A stretch of DNA of 58,355 nucleotides from assembly GCF_947488945.1 (NCBI RefSeq), contig NZ_CANLBS010000032.1, positions 1-58,355 on the forward strand, given 5' to 3'. The stretch comes from an uncultured Streptomyces sp. (lineage in GTDB: Bacteria > Actinomycetota > Actinomycetes > Streptomycetales > Streptomycetaceae). The translations under genes and the position numbers were made by a program. Shown in pieces: positions 42,999-50,820 of the stretch. Position 1 is the first letter of the stretch, and the number at the start of each line of letters is the position of its first letter. The notes under the pieces are model-generated. The model saw only the letters and a program-made list of their open reading frames with translations, was not told where the DNA came from and did not search any database.

Positions 42999-44165
42999 TC
43001 AGAGCGAGGCGTACACCGCTTCGATCAGCGCCATCTTGCGCGGATCGTCGGCGAGGCGGAGCCCCATCCGGTTCATGACGTAGCCGAGGGACACCCCGGC
43101 CTCCGGGTCGGCGAGTCCGCAGGAGCCACCGGCCCCGTCGTGGCCGACCGCCCGCGGGTTCGGGCCGTAGGAGCCGTTCTCCCCGCTCAGCCAGACGCCG
43201 AGCGCGATCTCCGTCTCGTGGGCGAAGCCGTCCCCGAGCACCAGGTCGCGGCAGGGGCCCTGCCCCTCCCGTACCCGCTCGGCCGCCTCCTCGGACAGGA
43301 TCCGGTGTCCGTCGTGGCTGCCCCGGCCGGTGATGACGGCGTAGAGCGCGGCGACCGCGCGGGCCGTGCCGTGACCGTTGGCGGCCGGGATCTCGGCCGC
43401 CCGCCAGGCGTCGGTGTTGGCGGCGCGGGCACCGCTCGGCGGGTTGGCCAGCGAGGCGACGGCCAGCGGCCCCATCGCGGCGAACGCGGCGGCCGGATCA
43501 CCCCCGGCGGGCCGCGCCTGGACGAGTTCGGCGACCCGGCCCGCTTCCTTCTCCGGCAGACCGATGGCGAAGTCGAGGTCCAGCGGGCCGGTGATCTCCT
43601 GGCGCAGGAACTCCCCCGGCAGCAGGCCGGTGATCCGGCGGACGACCTCGCCCACCAGGAATCCGTAGGTGATCGCGTGGTATCCGGAGCGGGTGCCGGG
43701 CTCCCACCAGGGCTCCGTCGCGGCCAGCCGGGAGGTGGTGAGGTCCCAGTCGTAGAGCTCCTCCAGCGTGTGCGGCGCCCGCAGTCCGGCGAGGCCCGCC
43801 CGGTGCGAGAGCAGGTGGCGTATGCGTACGGACTCCTTGCCGGCGGCGGCGAACTCCGGCCAGTAGTCGGCCACCGGGGCGTCCAGGTCGAGGAGTCCGC
43901 GGTCTGCCAGGACGTGCGCGCAGAGCGCGGTGGGGCCCTTGGTGGTGGACCAGACGTTCACCACCGTGTCGCGCTCCCAGGGGCGGGTGCGGGCGGCGTC
44001 CGCCCAGCCGCCCCAGAGGTCGGCGACGGGCGCGCCGTCGACGAGGACGGTGACGGCGGCTCCCAGCTCGTCCCGGTCGGTGAAGTTCCGCTCGAACGCG
44101 TCGCGCACCGCTGCGAACCGGTCGTCGCAGTGGCCGTGGATCTGCACGTCGTGGATCGGCGCCAT
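42999..44165 (-). CDS. Serine hydrolase (class C beta-lactamase/esterase fold)
   Basis: The 388-residue protein has the SxxK nucleophile motif in VWSTTKGPTALCAHVLADRG, the second motif Tyr in GYHAITYGFLVGEVV and a C-terminal HDGAGGSCGLADPEAG replacing the KTG box. It resembles EstB-type carboxylesterases and related serine hydrolases rather than true beta-lactamases; it has no signal peptide. GAGGAG lies seven bases before ATG 44165. A palindrome 100 bp upstream may regulate it. Confidence 0.9.
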   Translation of the reverse strand: MAPIHDVQIHGHCDDRFAAVRDAFERNFTDRDELGAAVTVLVDGAPVADLWGGWADAARTRPWERDTVVNVWSTTKGPTALCAHVLADRGLLDLDAPVADYWPEFAAAGKESVRIRHLLSHRAGLAGLRAPHTLEELYDWDLTTSRLAATEPWWEPGTRSGYHAITYGFLVGEVVRRITGLLPGEFLRQEITGPLDLDFAIGLPEKEAGRVAELVQARPAGGDPAAAFAAMGPLAVASLANPPSGARAANTDAWRAAEIPAANGHGTARAVAALYAVITGRGSHDGHRILSEEAAERVREGQGPCRDLVLGDGFAHETEIALGVWLSGENGSYGPNPRAVGHDGAGGSCGLADPEAGVSLGYVMNRMGLRLADDPRKMALIEAVYASL

Positions 44166-44263
44166 GCGGGGTCTCCTCGGGTCCCGGGGCCGCGCGGCGC
44201 GGGCCTGCGGGCTCCCCGCCGGAGCCGTAGGCCGGCCGGTGGCCGTCCCCGTGGGCGGCAACA

Positions 44264-44278
44264 TACCGACTGGTCGGA
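44264..44278. promoter_or_regulatory. Candidate operator upstream of serine hydrolase
   Basis: CCGACTGGTCGG (44266-44277) is a perfect 12-bp palindrome with flanking direct copy CCGAC, in the style of TetR-family sites for lipid or ester metabolism. No regulator gene lies beside it. Confidence 0.4.
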
Positions 44279-44292
44279 CCGACGGGAAGGGG

Positions 44293-44868
44293 TCAGCGCG
44301 CCGGCGGTTCGAGGCTGAGGGTCCAGCAGCCCGGGAACCCGGCCACGGTGACGGTGGAGAGCGGGCGGACGTCCACGTTCCAGTAGGCCGGGGGCGGCGC
44401 CTTCAGCGCGTACACCAGCACCGCGCGGACGACGGAGGGTTCGGCCACCGCCACGATGGACCCGTCGTCGGCGGGCCGGGTGTCGAGCCAGTGACCGACG
44501 CGAGCGATGAAGGCGAGCAGCGATTCGCCGCCGTGCGGGGCGCTGCGCGGGTCGGCGAGCCAGGCGTCCACGGCGGCGGGCTCCCGGGCCGCGACCTCGG
44601 CGAGCGTCATCCCCTGCCAGCGCCCCATGTCGCAGTCGCGCAGGGCGGGTTGGGCCATGGGAGCGAAGCCGAGCGCGTCCGCGGTGGCACGGCTGCGCGG
44701 GGTCGGGGAGCAGTAGCGGAGCTCGGCGGCCCCGAGCGGGACGAGGGCGTGGGCGACGAGCTGGACCTCGCGCCAGCCCGCGTGGTCGAGTGGCCGGTCG
44801 TCACCGAACCGTTCGGCGAGCAGCGAGGAACTGCGTGCCGCCGCGACCAGCGAGACTCGAACAGTCAT
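44293..44868 (-). CDS. Histidine-phosphatase-fold protein lacking both catalytic histidines
   Basis: The 191-residue protein aligns with the phosphoglycerate-mutase/histidine-phosphatase family through YCSPTPRSRATADALG, DCDMGRWQGMTLAEVAAREP and GGESLLAFIARVGHWLD. The N-terminal RHG motif is replaced: LVAAARSSSLLAERF stands where LVRHGET is normal. The second catalytic His region, usually VSHGGVIRA, reads VAEPSVVRAVL. Both histidines are therefore absent and phosphatase activity is unlikely. It may be a ligand-binding or regulatory pseudoenzyme. It sits after the MocR gene on the same strand, 90 bp downstream. Confidence 0.8.
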   Translation of the reverse strand: MTVRVSLVAAARSSSLLAERFGDDRPLDHAGWREVQLVAHALVPLGAAELRYCSPTPRSRATADALGFAPMAQPALRDCDMGRWQGMTLAEVAAREPAAVDAWLADPRSAPHGGESLLAFIARVGHWLDTRPADDGSIVAVAEPSVVRAVLVYALKAPPPAYWNVDVRPLSTVTVAGFPGCWTLSLEPPAR

Positions 44869-44958
44869 GGCGGCGATCGTGGGCCCCGCCGCACGGGAGG
44901 TCAAGGGGGCGCGCACAAGGGGGAGTTGACCGTTCCGGCCGGTGGCGACGGCACCGCT

Positions 44959-46413
44959 TCAGCGGGTGTCGGGCAGCACCGTGTCGCAGGCCGCGCGCAG
45001 CCGCCGGGCGCCTTCGGCGATCTCGGCGGGTCCGGAGACCCCGGCGAAGCTCAGCCGGACGTGCCCGGCCGGGGGCTCCGCGCAGAAGTACGGGCGGCCG
45101 GGGGCGACCGCGACCCCGGCCCGCAAAGCGGCGGCGACCAGGGCAGGTTCGAGGGCGGCGCTCCCGCTGCCGGGGATGCGGAGCCAGAGGCTGCCCCCGC
45201 CGCCCGGGACGTGCGGAAGGTCCAGTTCGGGCAGCAGACTGCGGACGGCGGCGGTCAACACGGTCCGGCGGGAGGCCAGTTCGGACGCCACCCGGCGCAG
45301 GTGACTGCGCCAGGAGGGGGCGCCGACCAGTTCCAGGGCGGTCTCCTGGAGCGGCCGGGGGACGAAGAAGCTGTCCACGACCTGGAGCGCCCGCAACCGT
45401 TCGAGGACCGGGCCGCGGGCGGCGAGCGCACCGACCCGGAGACTGGGCGAGGTGACCTTGGTGAGGGAGCAGACGTGCACCACCACACCGTCCGGGTCGT
45501 CGGCGGCGAGGGGTGCCGGCAGCGGCCCGGCGTCCTCGTGGGCGAGCCGGCGGGCGAAGTCGTCCTCGACCACGAAAGCGCCCGCGGCGCGGGCGATCCG
45601 TATCGTCTCGGCCCTGCGGGCCGGGGAGAGTACGGCGCCGGTGGGGTTCTGGAAGAGCGGCTGGCAGACGAAGACCCGTGCGCCGGTCGCCCGGAACGCG
45701 TCGGCCAGCAGATCGGGCCGGACCCCGTCCGCGTCCGCCGGCACCGGTACGGGGCGGAGCCCGGTGGCGCGGGCCACCGCGAGCATGCCGGGGTAGGTGG
45801 GCGACTCGACCAGCACGGGCGCACCGGGCGGGGCCAGGGCCCGCAGCGCGGTGGCGAGGGCGCTCTGCCCCCCGGCCGTGATCAGGACGTCGGCGGCGGT
45901 CAGACCGGGGCCGATCTCACGGGCGAACCAGGCGCGCAGTTCGGGCAGCCCGTCGACGGGGGGCCGCTCCCAGGCTCCGGGCCGCCGTCCGGCGCGGGCC
46001 AGCGCGGCAGACAGGGCGCGTTCGGGCTGGAGCGTGGGGTGGAGGTATCCACCGTTGAACTCGATCACGCCGGCCGGCGGGGCGGTGAGAGTGACCAGCA
46101 CCCCGGACGCGTCGACGCTGCGGGGGACGACCTCGGGTCCCCCGTCGCCGCTGAGTGACACCTCCTGCCAGGAGGTGTCGCCGGCCGACGGCTGCGCGGT
46201 GCGGGGAGCAGCCCGGAACGCGCCGGCGCCGGGACGGGTGACGAGGAGCCCTTCGGCGGCGAGCTGGGCGACGGCTCGGGACACGGTGACCGGGCCCACC
46301 CGGAAGCGGGCGACGAGTGCACGACTCGACGGGAGCTTTCCACCGATCGGATAGCGGTCGAGCTCCCGCCTCAGCGCTTCCACGAGTTCAGCCACACTGC
46401 TACGCTCTTCCAT
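44959..46413 (-). CDS. MocR-family regulator (GntR HTH fused to aminotransferase domain)
   Basis: The 484-residue protein joins an N-terminal GntR winged helix (YPIGGKLPSSRALVARFRVGPVTVSRAVAQLAAEGLLVTRPG, about 21-62) to a fold-type I aminotransferase domain (VLITAGGQSALATALRAL, QPLFQNPTGAVLSPARR, SLTKVTSPSLRVGAL with the PLP lysine). MocR proteins sense PLP or amine ligands and control metabolism or export genes. It diverges from an EamA exporter. TATTCT stands at -14 to -9 of ATG 46413, suggesting a nearly leaderless transcript. Confidence 0.93.
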   Translation of the reverse strand: MEERSSVAELVEALRRELDRYPIGGKLPSSRALVARFRVGPVTVSRAVAQLAAEGLLVTRPGAGAFRAAPRTAQPSAGDTSWQEVSLSGDGGPEVVPRSVDASGVLVTLTAPPAGVIEFNGGYLHPTLQPERALSAALARAGRRPGAWERPPVDGLPELRAWFAREIGPGLTAADVLITAGGQSALATALRALAPPGAPVLVESPTYPGMLAVARATGLRPVPVPADADGVRPDLLADAFRATGARVFVCQPLFQNPTGAVLSPARRAETIRIARAAGAFVVEDDFARRLAHEDAGPLPAPLAADDPDGVVVHVCSLTKVTSPSLRVGALAARGPVLERLRALQVVDSFFVPRPLQETALELVGAPSWRSHLRRVASELASRRTVLTAAVRSLLPELDLPHVPGGGGSLWLRIPGSGSAALEPALVAAALRAGVAVAPGRPYFCAEPPAGHVRLSFAGVSGPAEIAEGARRLRAACDTVLPDTR

Positions 46414-47629
46414 GAGTGAGAAGAATAGCGCTATCGGGACTTCACCGATAGCGGTCGACGGCAGCGCACCGACTTCGCGCGACATGCTCCCCTCCCTCGC
46501 CGCCGGGGCCGCGTCCGGCCCGCCTCCCCGGCCCGCCTCGCGCACCGGCACGGGCCTCGCGGCGCTCGGGGTACTGGCGTTCTCCCTGACCTTCCCCTCC
46601 ACCGTGTGGGGGCTGGAGTCGTTCGGCCCCTGGTCCTTCGTCGGGCTGCGGAGCGTGCTGGCGGCACTGATCGCCGGGACCGTGCTGCTGGCGACCCGCG
46701 CCCGGCTGCCCGAACGGCGCCACCTGGGCGGACTGCTGGTGGTCGCCGGTGGCGTGGTGGCCGGCTTCCCGCTGCTGACGACCCTCGCCCTGCGCACCAC
46801 CACCTCCTCGCACGCCGCCGTGGTGGTGGGACTGCTGCCGCTGACCACCGCGATCTTCTCCTCGCTGCGCACCGGGGCGAGGCCGTCCCGGACGTTCTGG
46901 GGCGCGGCGGTGGCGGGTGCGGCGGTCGTGATCGTCTTCACGGTGGCACAGAGCGGCGGCGCCCTGTCGTCCGGAGACCTCTACCTCTTCGGCGCGCTGC
47001 TGGTCTGCGCCGCCGGGTATTCCGAGGGCGGCCGGCTGGCCAGGGTCATGCCGGGCTGGCAGGTGATCGGCTGGGCCCTGATGCTGTCGCTCCCGGTGGC
47101 GGTGGCCGGCTCCGTCGTCGCCCTGTCCTTCGAGCCGGTCGAGCTGAACGCGCACGGAATCGTGGGCCTGGTGTGGGTGGCGGCCGGGTCGACCTTCCTC
47201 GGCCTCTACGTCTGGTACCGGGGCATGGCCGAGATCGGGGTGGAGCGCGCCAGCCAACTGCAGTTGGCACAGCCGCTGCTGACGCTCGCCTGGTCGTTCC
47301 TGCTGCTGGGCGAGGAGGTCTCCGCGGCGGCCCCGATCGCGGCGGTGGCGGTCCTCGTCTGCATCGCGGCCACCCAGCGGTCGGGCGGCGCACGCCGCCG
47401 GGGGGAAGCGGGCTCCACGGTCGTCGCGGGTGGAACGGGCGGGCCGGGCGGCAGCGGAAGGGGCGGCGGCGGAACGGGCGGACCCGTCGGAACGGGCGCC
47501 CACCCGGAGGCCTGCGCACCCGAGGGCACGTCCGGCGGCGCGAGCGTGAGCGCGGGCGACGGCCCCGCCGGTGAAGACCTCGGCGGACCGGGCGGCCGGA
47601 CCACCGCCCCGACCGCCCCACGCTCGTAA
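46412..47629 (+). CDS. EamA/DMT-family transporter
   Basis: The 405-residue protein has ten hydrophobic helices (from GLAALGVLAFSLTFPSTVWGLE to AAAPIAAVAVLVCIAATQ) arranged as two EamA repeats, preceded by 45 polar residues and followed by a 75-residue Gly/Arg/Thr-rich tail. Such proteins export amino acids or small metabolites; control by the divergent MocR regulator fits amino-acid or amine export. ATG 46412 overlaps the MocR start codon; TACGCT at -11 to -6 suggests a leaderless start. An alternative ATG at 46484 would remove 24 residues. Confidence 0.85.
   Translation: MSEKNSAIGTSPIAVDGSAPTSRDMLPSLAAGAASGPPPRPASRTGTGLAALGVLAFSLTFPSTVWGLESFGPWSFVGLRSVLAALIAGTVLLATRARLPERRHLGGLLVVAGGVVAGFPLLTTLALRTTTSSHAAVVVGLLPLTTAIFSSLRTGARPSRTFWGAAVAGAAVVIVFTVAQSGGALSSGDLYLFGALLVCAAGYSEGGRLARVMPGWQVIGWALMLSLPVAVAGSVVALSFEPVELNAHGIVGLVWVAAGSTFLGLYVWYRGMAEIGVERASQLQLAQPLLTLAWSFLLLGEEVSAAAPIAAVAVLVCIAATQRSGGARRRGEAGSTVVAGGTGGPGGSGRGGGGTGGPVGTGAHPEACAPEGTSGGASVSAGDGPAGEDLGGPGGRTTAPTAPRS
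46425..46453. promoter_or_regulatory. Candidate MocR operator (ATAGCG repeats)
   Basis: CGCTATCGG (46429-46437) and CCGATAGCG (46445-46453) form a perfect 9-bp inverted repeat with a 7-base spacer. ATAGCGCTAT (46425-46434) is also palindromic. Direct ATAGCG copies at 46425 and 46448 fit the direct-repeat sites preferred by MocR proteins. The element lies at the MocR promoter. Confidence 0.6.
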
Positions 47630-47681
47630 ACTTGTCGACAAAGAGCCTGTTCCGATCACCGTCGCGAGGAGGCGATTCCCG

Positions 47682-47915
47682 GTGGAGGCACACACGGGCG
47701 ACCGGCTGCTGACCCACGGCAGGACCGTCGGCCGGCACGACCGCGTCGCGGAGATCGTCGAAGTGCTCGGCGAGGAGGGCGCTCCCCCTTACCGGCTCCG
47801 CTTCGAGGACGGCCACGAGTCCCTGAGGTCCCCGGGCCCGGACAGCGTCGTCCAGCACACCGCCGCCCGGAACACCGCAGAACGACCGCCGGACGACGAC
47901 CCGAAGCGCAGGTGA
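47682..47915 (+). CDS. DUF1918-domain protein
   Basis: The 77-residue protein reads as a small SH3-like barrel: GDRLLTHGRTVGRHDRVAEIVEVLG then PYRLRFEDGHESLRSPGPDSVV. This matches DUF1918, found in actinobacteria without a defined role. GTG 47682 follows GAGGAGG. The C-terminal tail is charged and disordered. Confidence 0.85.
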   Translation: MEAHTGDRLLTHGRTVGRHDRVAEIVEVLGEEGAPPYRLRFEDGHESLRSPGPDSVVQHTAARNTAERPPDDDPKRR

Positions 47916-47930
47916 GTGGCGCGGGACCGG

Positions 47931-47961
47931 CCGGGCAGCGGCCCCGGACGCGCTGCCCCGG
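47931..47961. terminator. Possible terminator between DUF1918 and glycosidase-like genes
   Basis: CCGGGCAGCG can pair with CGCTGCCCCGG with one bulged base. It lies between convergent genes. Confidence 0.4.
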
Positions 47962-47988
47962 ACCGGGCAGCCCCGGCCGCGGGGACGC

Positions 47989-49236
47989 TCACGCCCGCGG
48001 CTTCACCACGCTCCGATAGTGGTCGGCCGCGACCCGGGCCATCGCGCCGATCCGGTCGGCGGCCACACTGCGGGCGGAGAAGAAGACGTGCCCCCGGACC
48101 TCGCCGTACCCCTCGGCGAGGGTGAGGTGCCGGGACAACTCGGCCGGGTCCTGCCAGGCAGCCGGCTGGGCCGGGTCGCCCGCCTTGTGCAGCGCCTCCC
48201 CCAGGTACAGGTCGACGCCCGTGCCCCGCACCGTCTCGTGCCACCAGGGCACCAGCTTCGCGTAGTCGGCGGCCTTGAGCCCGATGTTCCAGTACAGCTG
48301 AGGGCAGATGTAGTCGATCCAGCCTTCACGGACCCACGTGCGGGTGTCCGCGTGCAGGTCGTCGTAGGTCTGCACGCCGGCCGTGGTGGGTGAGCCCTGC
48401 GGGTCGGTGGCGGCGTTGCGCCACACGCCGAACGGGCTGACGCCGAAGCGCACGTCCTTCTTGATCTCCTTGATCCGCAGCCCCGTCTCGCGGACCAGCA
48501 GATCGATGTTGTCGCGCCGCCACGCGTCCCGGTCGGCGAAGCCACCGCCGTGCCGGGCGTACGAGGCGTCGTCGTCGAAGCTCTGGCCGGCCACCGGATA
48601 GGGGTAGAAGTAGTCGTCCCAGTGGACGGCGTCGATGTCGTAGCGGCGCACCGCGTCCAGCATGGCGTCCTGCACGAAGCGCCGGACCTCGGGCAGGCCG
48701 GGGTCGTAGTAGAGCTTCCCGCCGTACGGGACCACCCAGTCCGGGTGGCGCCGGGCGGGGTGGTCCGCCACCAGCCGGGACGGATCGGTGTGGTTGGCGA
48801 TCCGGTAGGGGTTGAACCAGGCGTGCAGCTCCAGCCCGCGCCGGTGCGCCTCGGTGACGGCCGTACCCAACGGGTCCCAGCCGGGGTCCTTGCCCTGCAC
48901 GCCGGTGAGGCACTGGGCCCAGGGCTCGTACGTCGACGGCCACAGGGCGTCCGCGGTCGGCCTGACCTGGAGGATGACGGTGTTGAGGCGCAGCGCGGCG
49001 GCCCGGTCGAGGTGTTCGATCAGCTCGGCGCGCTGAGCGGCCGCGGTCAGCCCGGGGGCCGAGGGCCAGTCGACGTTGGCGACGGTGGCGATCCACATGC
49101 CCCGCATCTCCGGCCCCTCGGCCCTGCGGCGCGGGCCCGACGGGTCGCCCCCGGCCGTCGCGAGCCCCGGCGTCACCAGCGAGGCCACCACCCCGGCCGC
49201 ACCCGCGATCCATGCCCTCCGGCCCGTCCGCCGCAT
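47989..49236 (-). CDS. Secreted family-10-like glycosyl hydrolase (GHL10/DUF187)
   Basis: The 415-residue protein has an N-terminal signal (RRAWIAGAAGVVASLVTPGLATAGG) that may be Tat-type and a TIM-barrel hydrolase domain with family marks MRGMWIATVANVDWPS, LELHAWFNPYRIAN, DIDAVHWDDYFYPYP and GWIDYICPQLYWNIG. Homologues act on cell-wall or exopolysaccharide glycans; substrate not assigned. Acidic residues of HWDDYF are candidate catalytic acids. ATG 49236 has AGCAGG upstream. It diverges from the dehydrogenase gene that follows. Confidence 0.9.
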   Translation of the reverse strand: MRRTGRRAWIAGAAGVVASLVTPGLATAGGDPSGPRRRAEGPEMRGMWIATVANVDWPSAPGLTAAAQRAELIEHLDRAAALRLNTVILQVRPTADALWPSTYEPWAQCLTGVQGKDPGWDPLGTAVTEAHRRGLELHAWFNPYRIANHTDPSRLVADHPARRHPDWVVPYGGKLYYDPGLPEVRRFVQDAMLDAVRRYDIDAVHWDDYFYPYPVAGQSFDDDASYARHGGGFADRDAWRRDNIDLLVRETGLRIKEIKKDVRFGVSPFGVWRNAATDPQGSPTTAGVQTYDDLHADTRTWVREGWIDYICPQLYWNIGLKAADYAKLVPWWHETVRGTGVDLYLGEALHKAGDPAQPAAWQDPAELSRHLTLAEGYGEVRGHVFFSARSVAADRIGAMARVAADHYRSVVKPRA

Positions 49237-49423
49237 CCCGCACACCTGCTTCCCTGTCGGTCCGTGACGCCACCGTAGCGTTGTGCGACCAGAATCCTGC
49301 CCCGCATCCGGTCCGCCGACCCGCGAGTCGGCGGATCTTCCACGGCGGAGTAACGTCGTGGGGTCGAGGCGGGCGCCGGAGACGTACGGGCCCTGCGATA
49401 CCGGGATCAGCGAAAGGCACGAG

Positions 49424-50296
49424 GTGACGGACTCTATGGCCGACATTGCACGCGTCGGAGTGGTCGGCTGTGGCCAGATGGGCGCGGGCATCGCAGAGGT
49501 GTGCGCCCGCAGCGGTCTCGATGTGAGGGTGGCGGAGACCACCGGCGAGGCGCTGGAGATCGGCCGCACCCGGCTGCACAACTCCCTCTCGAAGGCCGCC
49601 GAACGCGGCAAGATCACCGAGGAGGAGCGCGACGAGACCCTCGGTCGCCTGAGCTTCACCACCGACCTCGGCGAGTTCGCCGACCGCGACCTGGTCATCG
49701 AGGCCGTGGTGGAGAACGAGCAGGTGAAGACGGAGATCTTCCAGGTGCTCGATCAGGTGGTGACCCGTCAGGACGCGATCCTCGCCTCCAACACCTCCTC
49801 CATCCCGCTGGTGAAGCTGGCCGTGGCGACCTCCCGCCCGGACAAGGTCATCGGGATCCACTTCTTCAACCCGGCGCCGGTGCAGAACCTCGTCGAGCTG
49901 ATCCCCGCGCTGACCACCTCCGACGAGACGGTCAAGCGGGCCGAGGCCGTGGTGGGCGACGTACTGGGCAAGCACGCCATCCGCGCCCAGGACCGCTCCG
50001 GCTTCGTGGTGAACGCGCTGCTCATCCCGTACGTCCTCTCCGCGATCCGGATGTTCGAGTCGGGCATCGCCAGCCGCGAGGACATCGACAACGGCATGGA
50101 GATGGGCTGCGCCCACCCCATGGGCCCGCTGAAGCTCGCGGACCTGATCGGCCTGGACACGGTGGCCTCCGTCGCCGACTCCATGTACGCCGAGTACAAG
50201 GAACCCCTGTACGCCGCGCCCCCGCTGCTCCAGCGCATGGTCGACGCGGGCCGGCTCGGCCGGAAGTCGGGCGCGGGGTTCTACCCGTACGCCTGA
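49424..50296 (+). CDS. 3-hydroxybutyryl-CoA dehydrogenase
   Basis: The 290-residue NAD(P)-dependent enzyme has the Rossmann start ARVGVVGCGQMGAGIAEVCA, the catalytic His region IGIHFFNPAPVQNLVELIPAL and the C-terminal helical domain AHPMGPLKLADLIGLDTV. It interconverts acetoacetyl-CoA and 3-hydroxybutyryl-CoA. GTG 49424 has AAAGG six bases upstream; ATG 49436 is an alternative. It is the last intact core-type gene before the disrupted region. Confidence 0.94.
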   Translation: MTDSMADIARVGVVGCGQMGAGIAEVCARSGLDVRVAETTGEALEIGRTRLHNSLSKAAERGKITEEERDETLGRLSFTTDLGEFADRDLVIEAVVENEQVKTEIFQVLDQVVTRQDAILASNTSSIPLVKLAVATSRPDKVIGIHFFNPAPVQNLVELIPALTTSDETVKRAEAVVGDVLGKHAIRAQDRSGFVVNALLIPYVLSAIRMFESGIASREDIDNGMEMGCAHPMGPLKLADLIGLDTVASVADSMYAEYKEPLYAAPPLLQRMVDAGRLGRKSGAGFYPYA

Positions 50297-50529
50297 CCTC
50301 CTGGACGCGGGTCCGGTGCTCACGGCGCCGGGCCCGTGGGGGGACGTTCTCCCGACTTTTCGAGGGACTTGCAGCTCTGCCGGACCGTGCGACACCGGGA
50401 ACCGCCTTACAGGAAAGCGGCTTTGATCCAAGGGTTTCCCTGGACAGGTCGGGGAGAGAGCGCCGGGGAGACATGCCGGCGGCAGGCGGAGCGTGTGCCC
50501 ACAGGGACAAATCGTGGAGGTTCCTGAGG
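50297..50529 (+). other. Leader/promoter region of the mqnE remnant
   Basis: The 233 bp before the mqnE stub can form several small hairpins, for example CCGCCTTACAGGAAAGCGG and CGCCGG/CCGGCG around GGAGACATG (about 50468-50488). GGAGG precedes the ATG. It probably contains the original mqnE promoter and 5' untranslated region, and its structure is more conserved-looking than the coding stub. No known RNA family is recognised. Confidence 0.4.
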
Positions 50530-50649
50530 ATGGACGCGGGTTTCAAGCGCGAGCTGAAGCGGAAAGTTCGGGCCGGTGAGCGGCTGACCTGCGAGGACGG
50601 CGTGGCGCTGTACGAGTCGAACGACCTGGCCCGGCTCGGCGGGGGCGCG
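50530..50649 (+). pseudogene. mqnE: N-terminal fragment of mqnE (aminofutalosine synthase)
   Basis: The first 38 codons match the start of Streptomyces MqnE as I know it (MDAGFKRELKRKVRAGERLT, then DGVALYESNDLARLGG). MqnE is a radical-SAM enzyme of the futalosine menaquinone pathway, of nearly 400 residues. Homology stops after LGG at about 50643, before the radical-SAM CxxxCxxC motif, where a transposase-like sequence begins. The stub cannot be active; an intact copy is expected elsewhere since menaquinone is needed for respiration. Confidence 0.75.
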
Positions 50650-50815
50650 CTTTTTCCGCGAGTCGGGCGAGACCTACGGCTCGCCGGGGATCACCCTGGA
50701 CCCGTGGGGCGTGGGTTGGCAGGTCCAGGGTGAACACCGTCGCGGAGGTCATGGCCGACTCGGGCATGCAGAGTCGCAAGCCGCCGCGAAGACGGCGCTC
50801 ACTGACCCGGCGAGA
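50650..50815 (+). mobile_element. Frameshifted IS3-family transposase remnant
   Basis: From about 50654 one frame reads FRESGETYGSPGITLDPWGVG, then WQVQ. After a one-base frame change at about 50730 the next frame reads VNTVAEVMADSGMQSRKPPR followed by RRRSLTR. Together they match the helix-turn-helix and pre-catalytic stretch of IS3-type OrfB transposases (pattern ...SGxTYGSPRI...VSVNTVAxxMxxxGLxGRK...). Only about 55 residues survive; the DDE catalytic domain and ends are gone. It lies exactly at the mqnE break and before the exporter. Confidence 0.7.
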
Positions 50816-50820
50816 TGCCC

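Noticed and set aside
42999..44165. Antibiotic-resistance beta-lactamase
   Set aside because: The KTG box is not conserved and there is no export signal; an esterase-like serine hydrolase is more likely.
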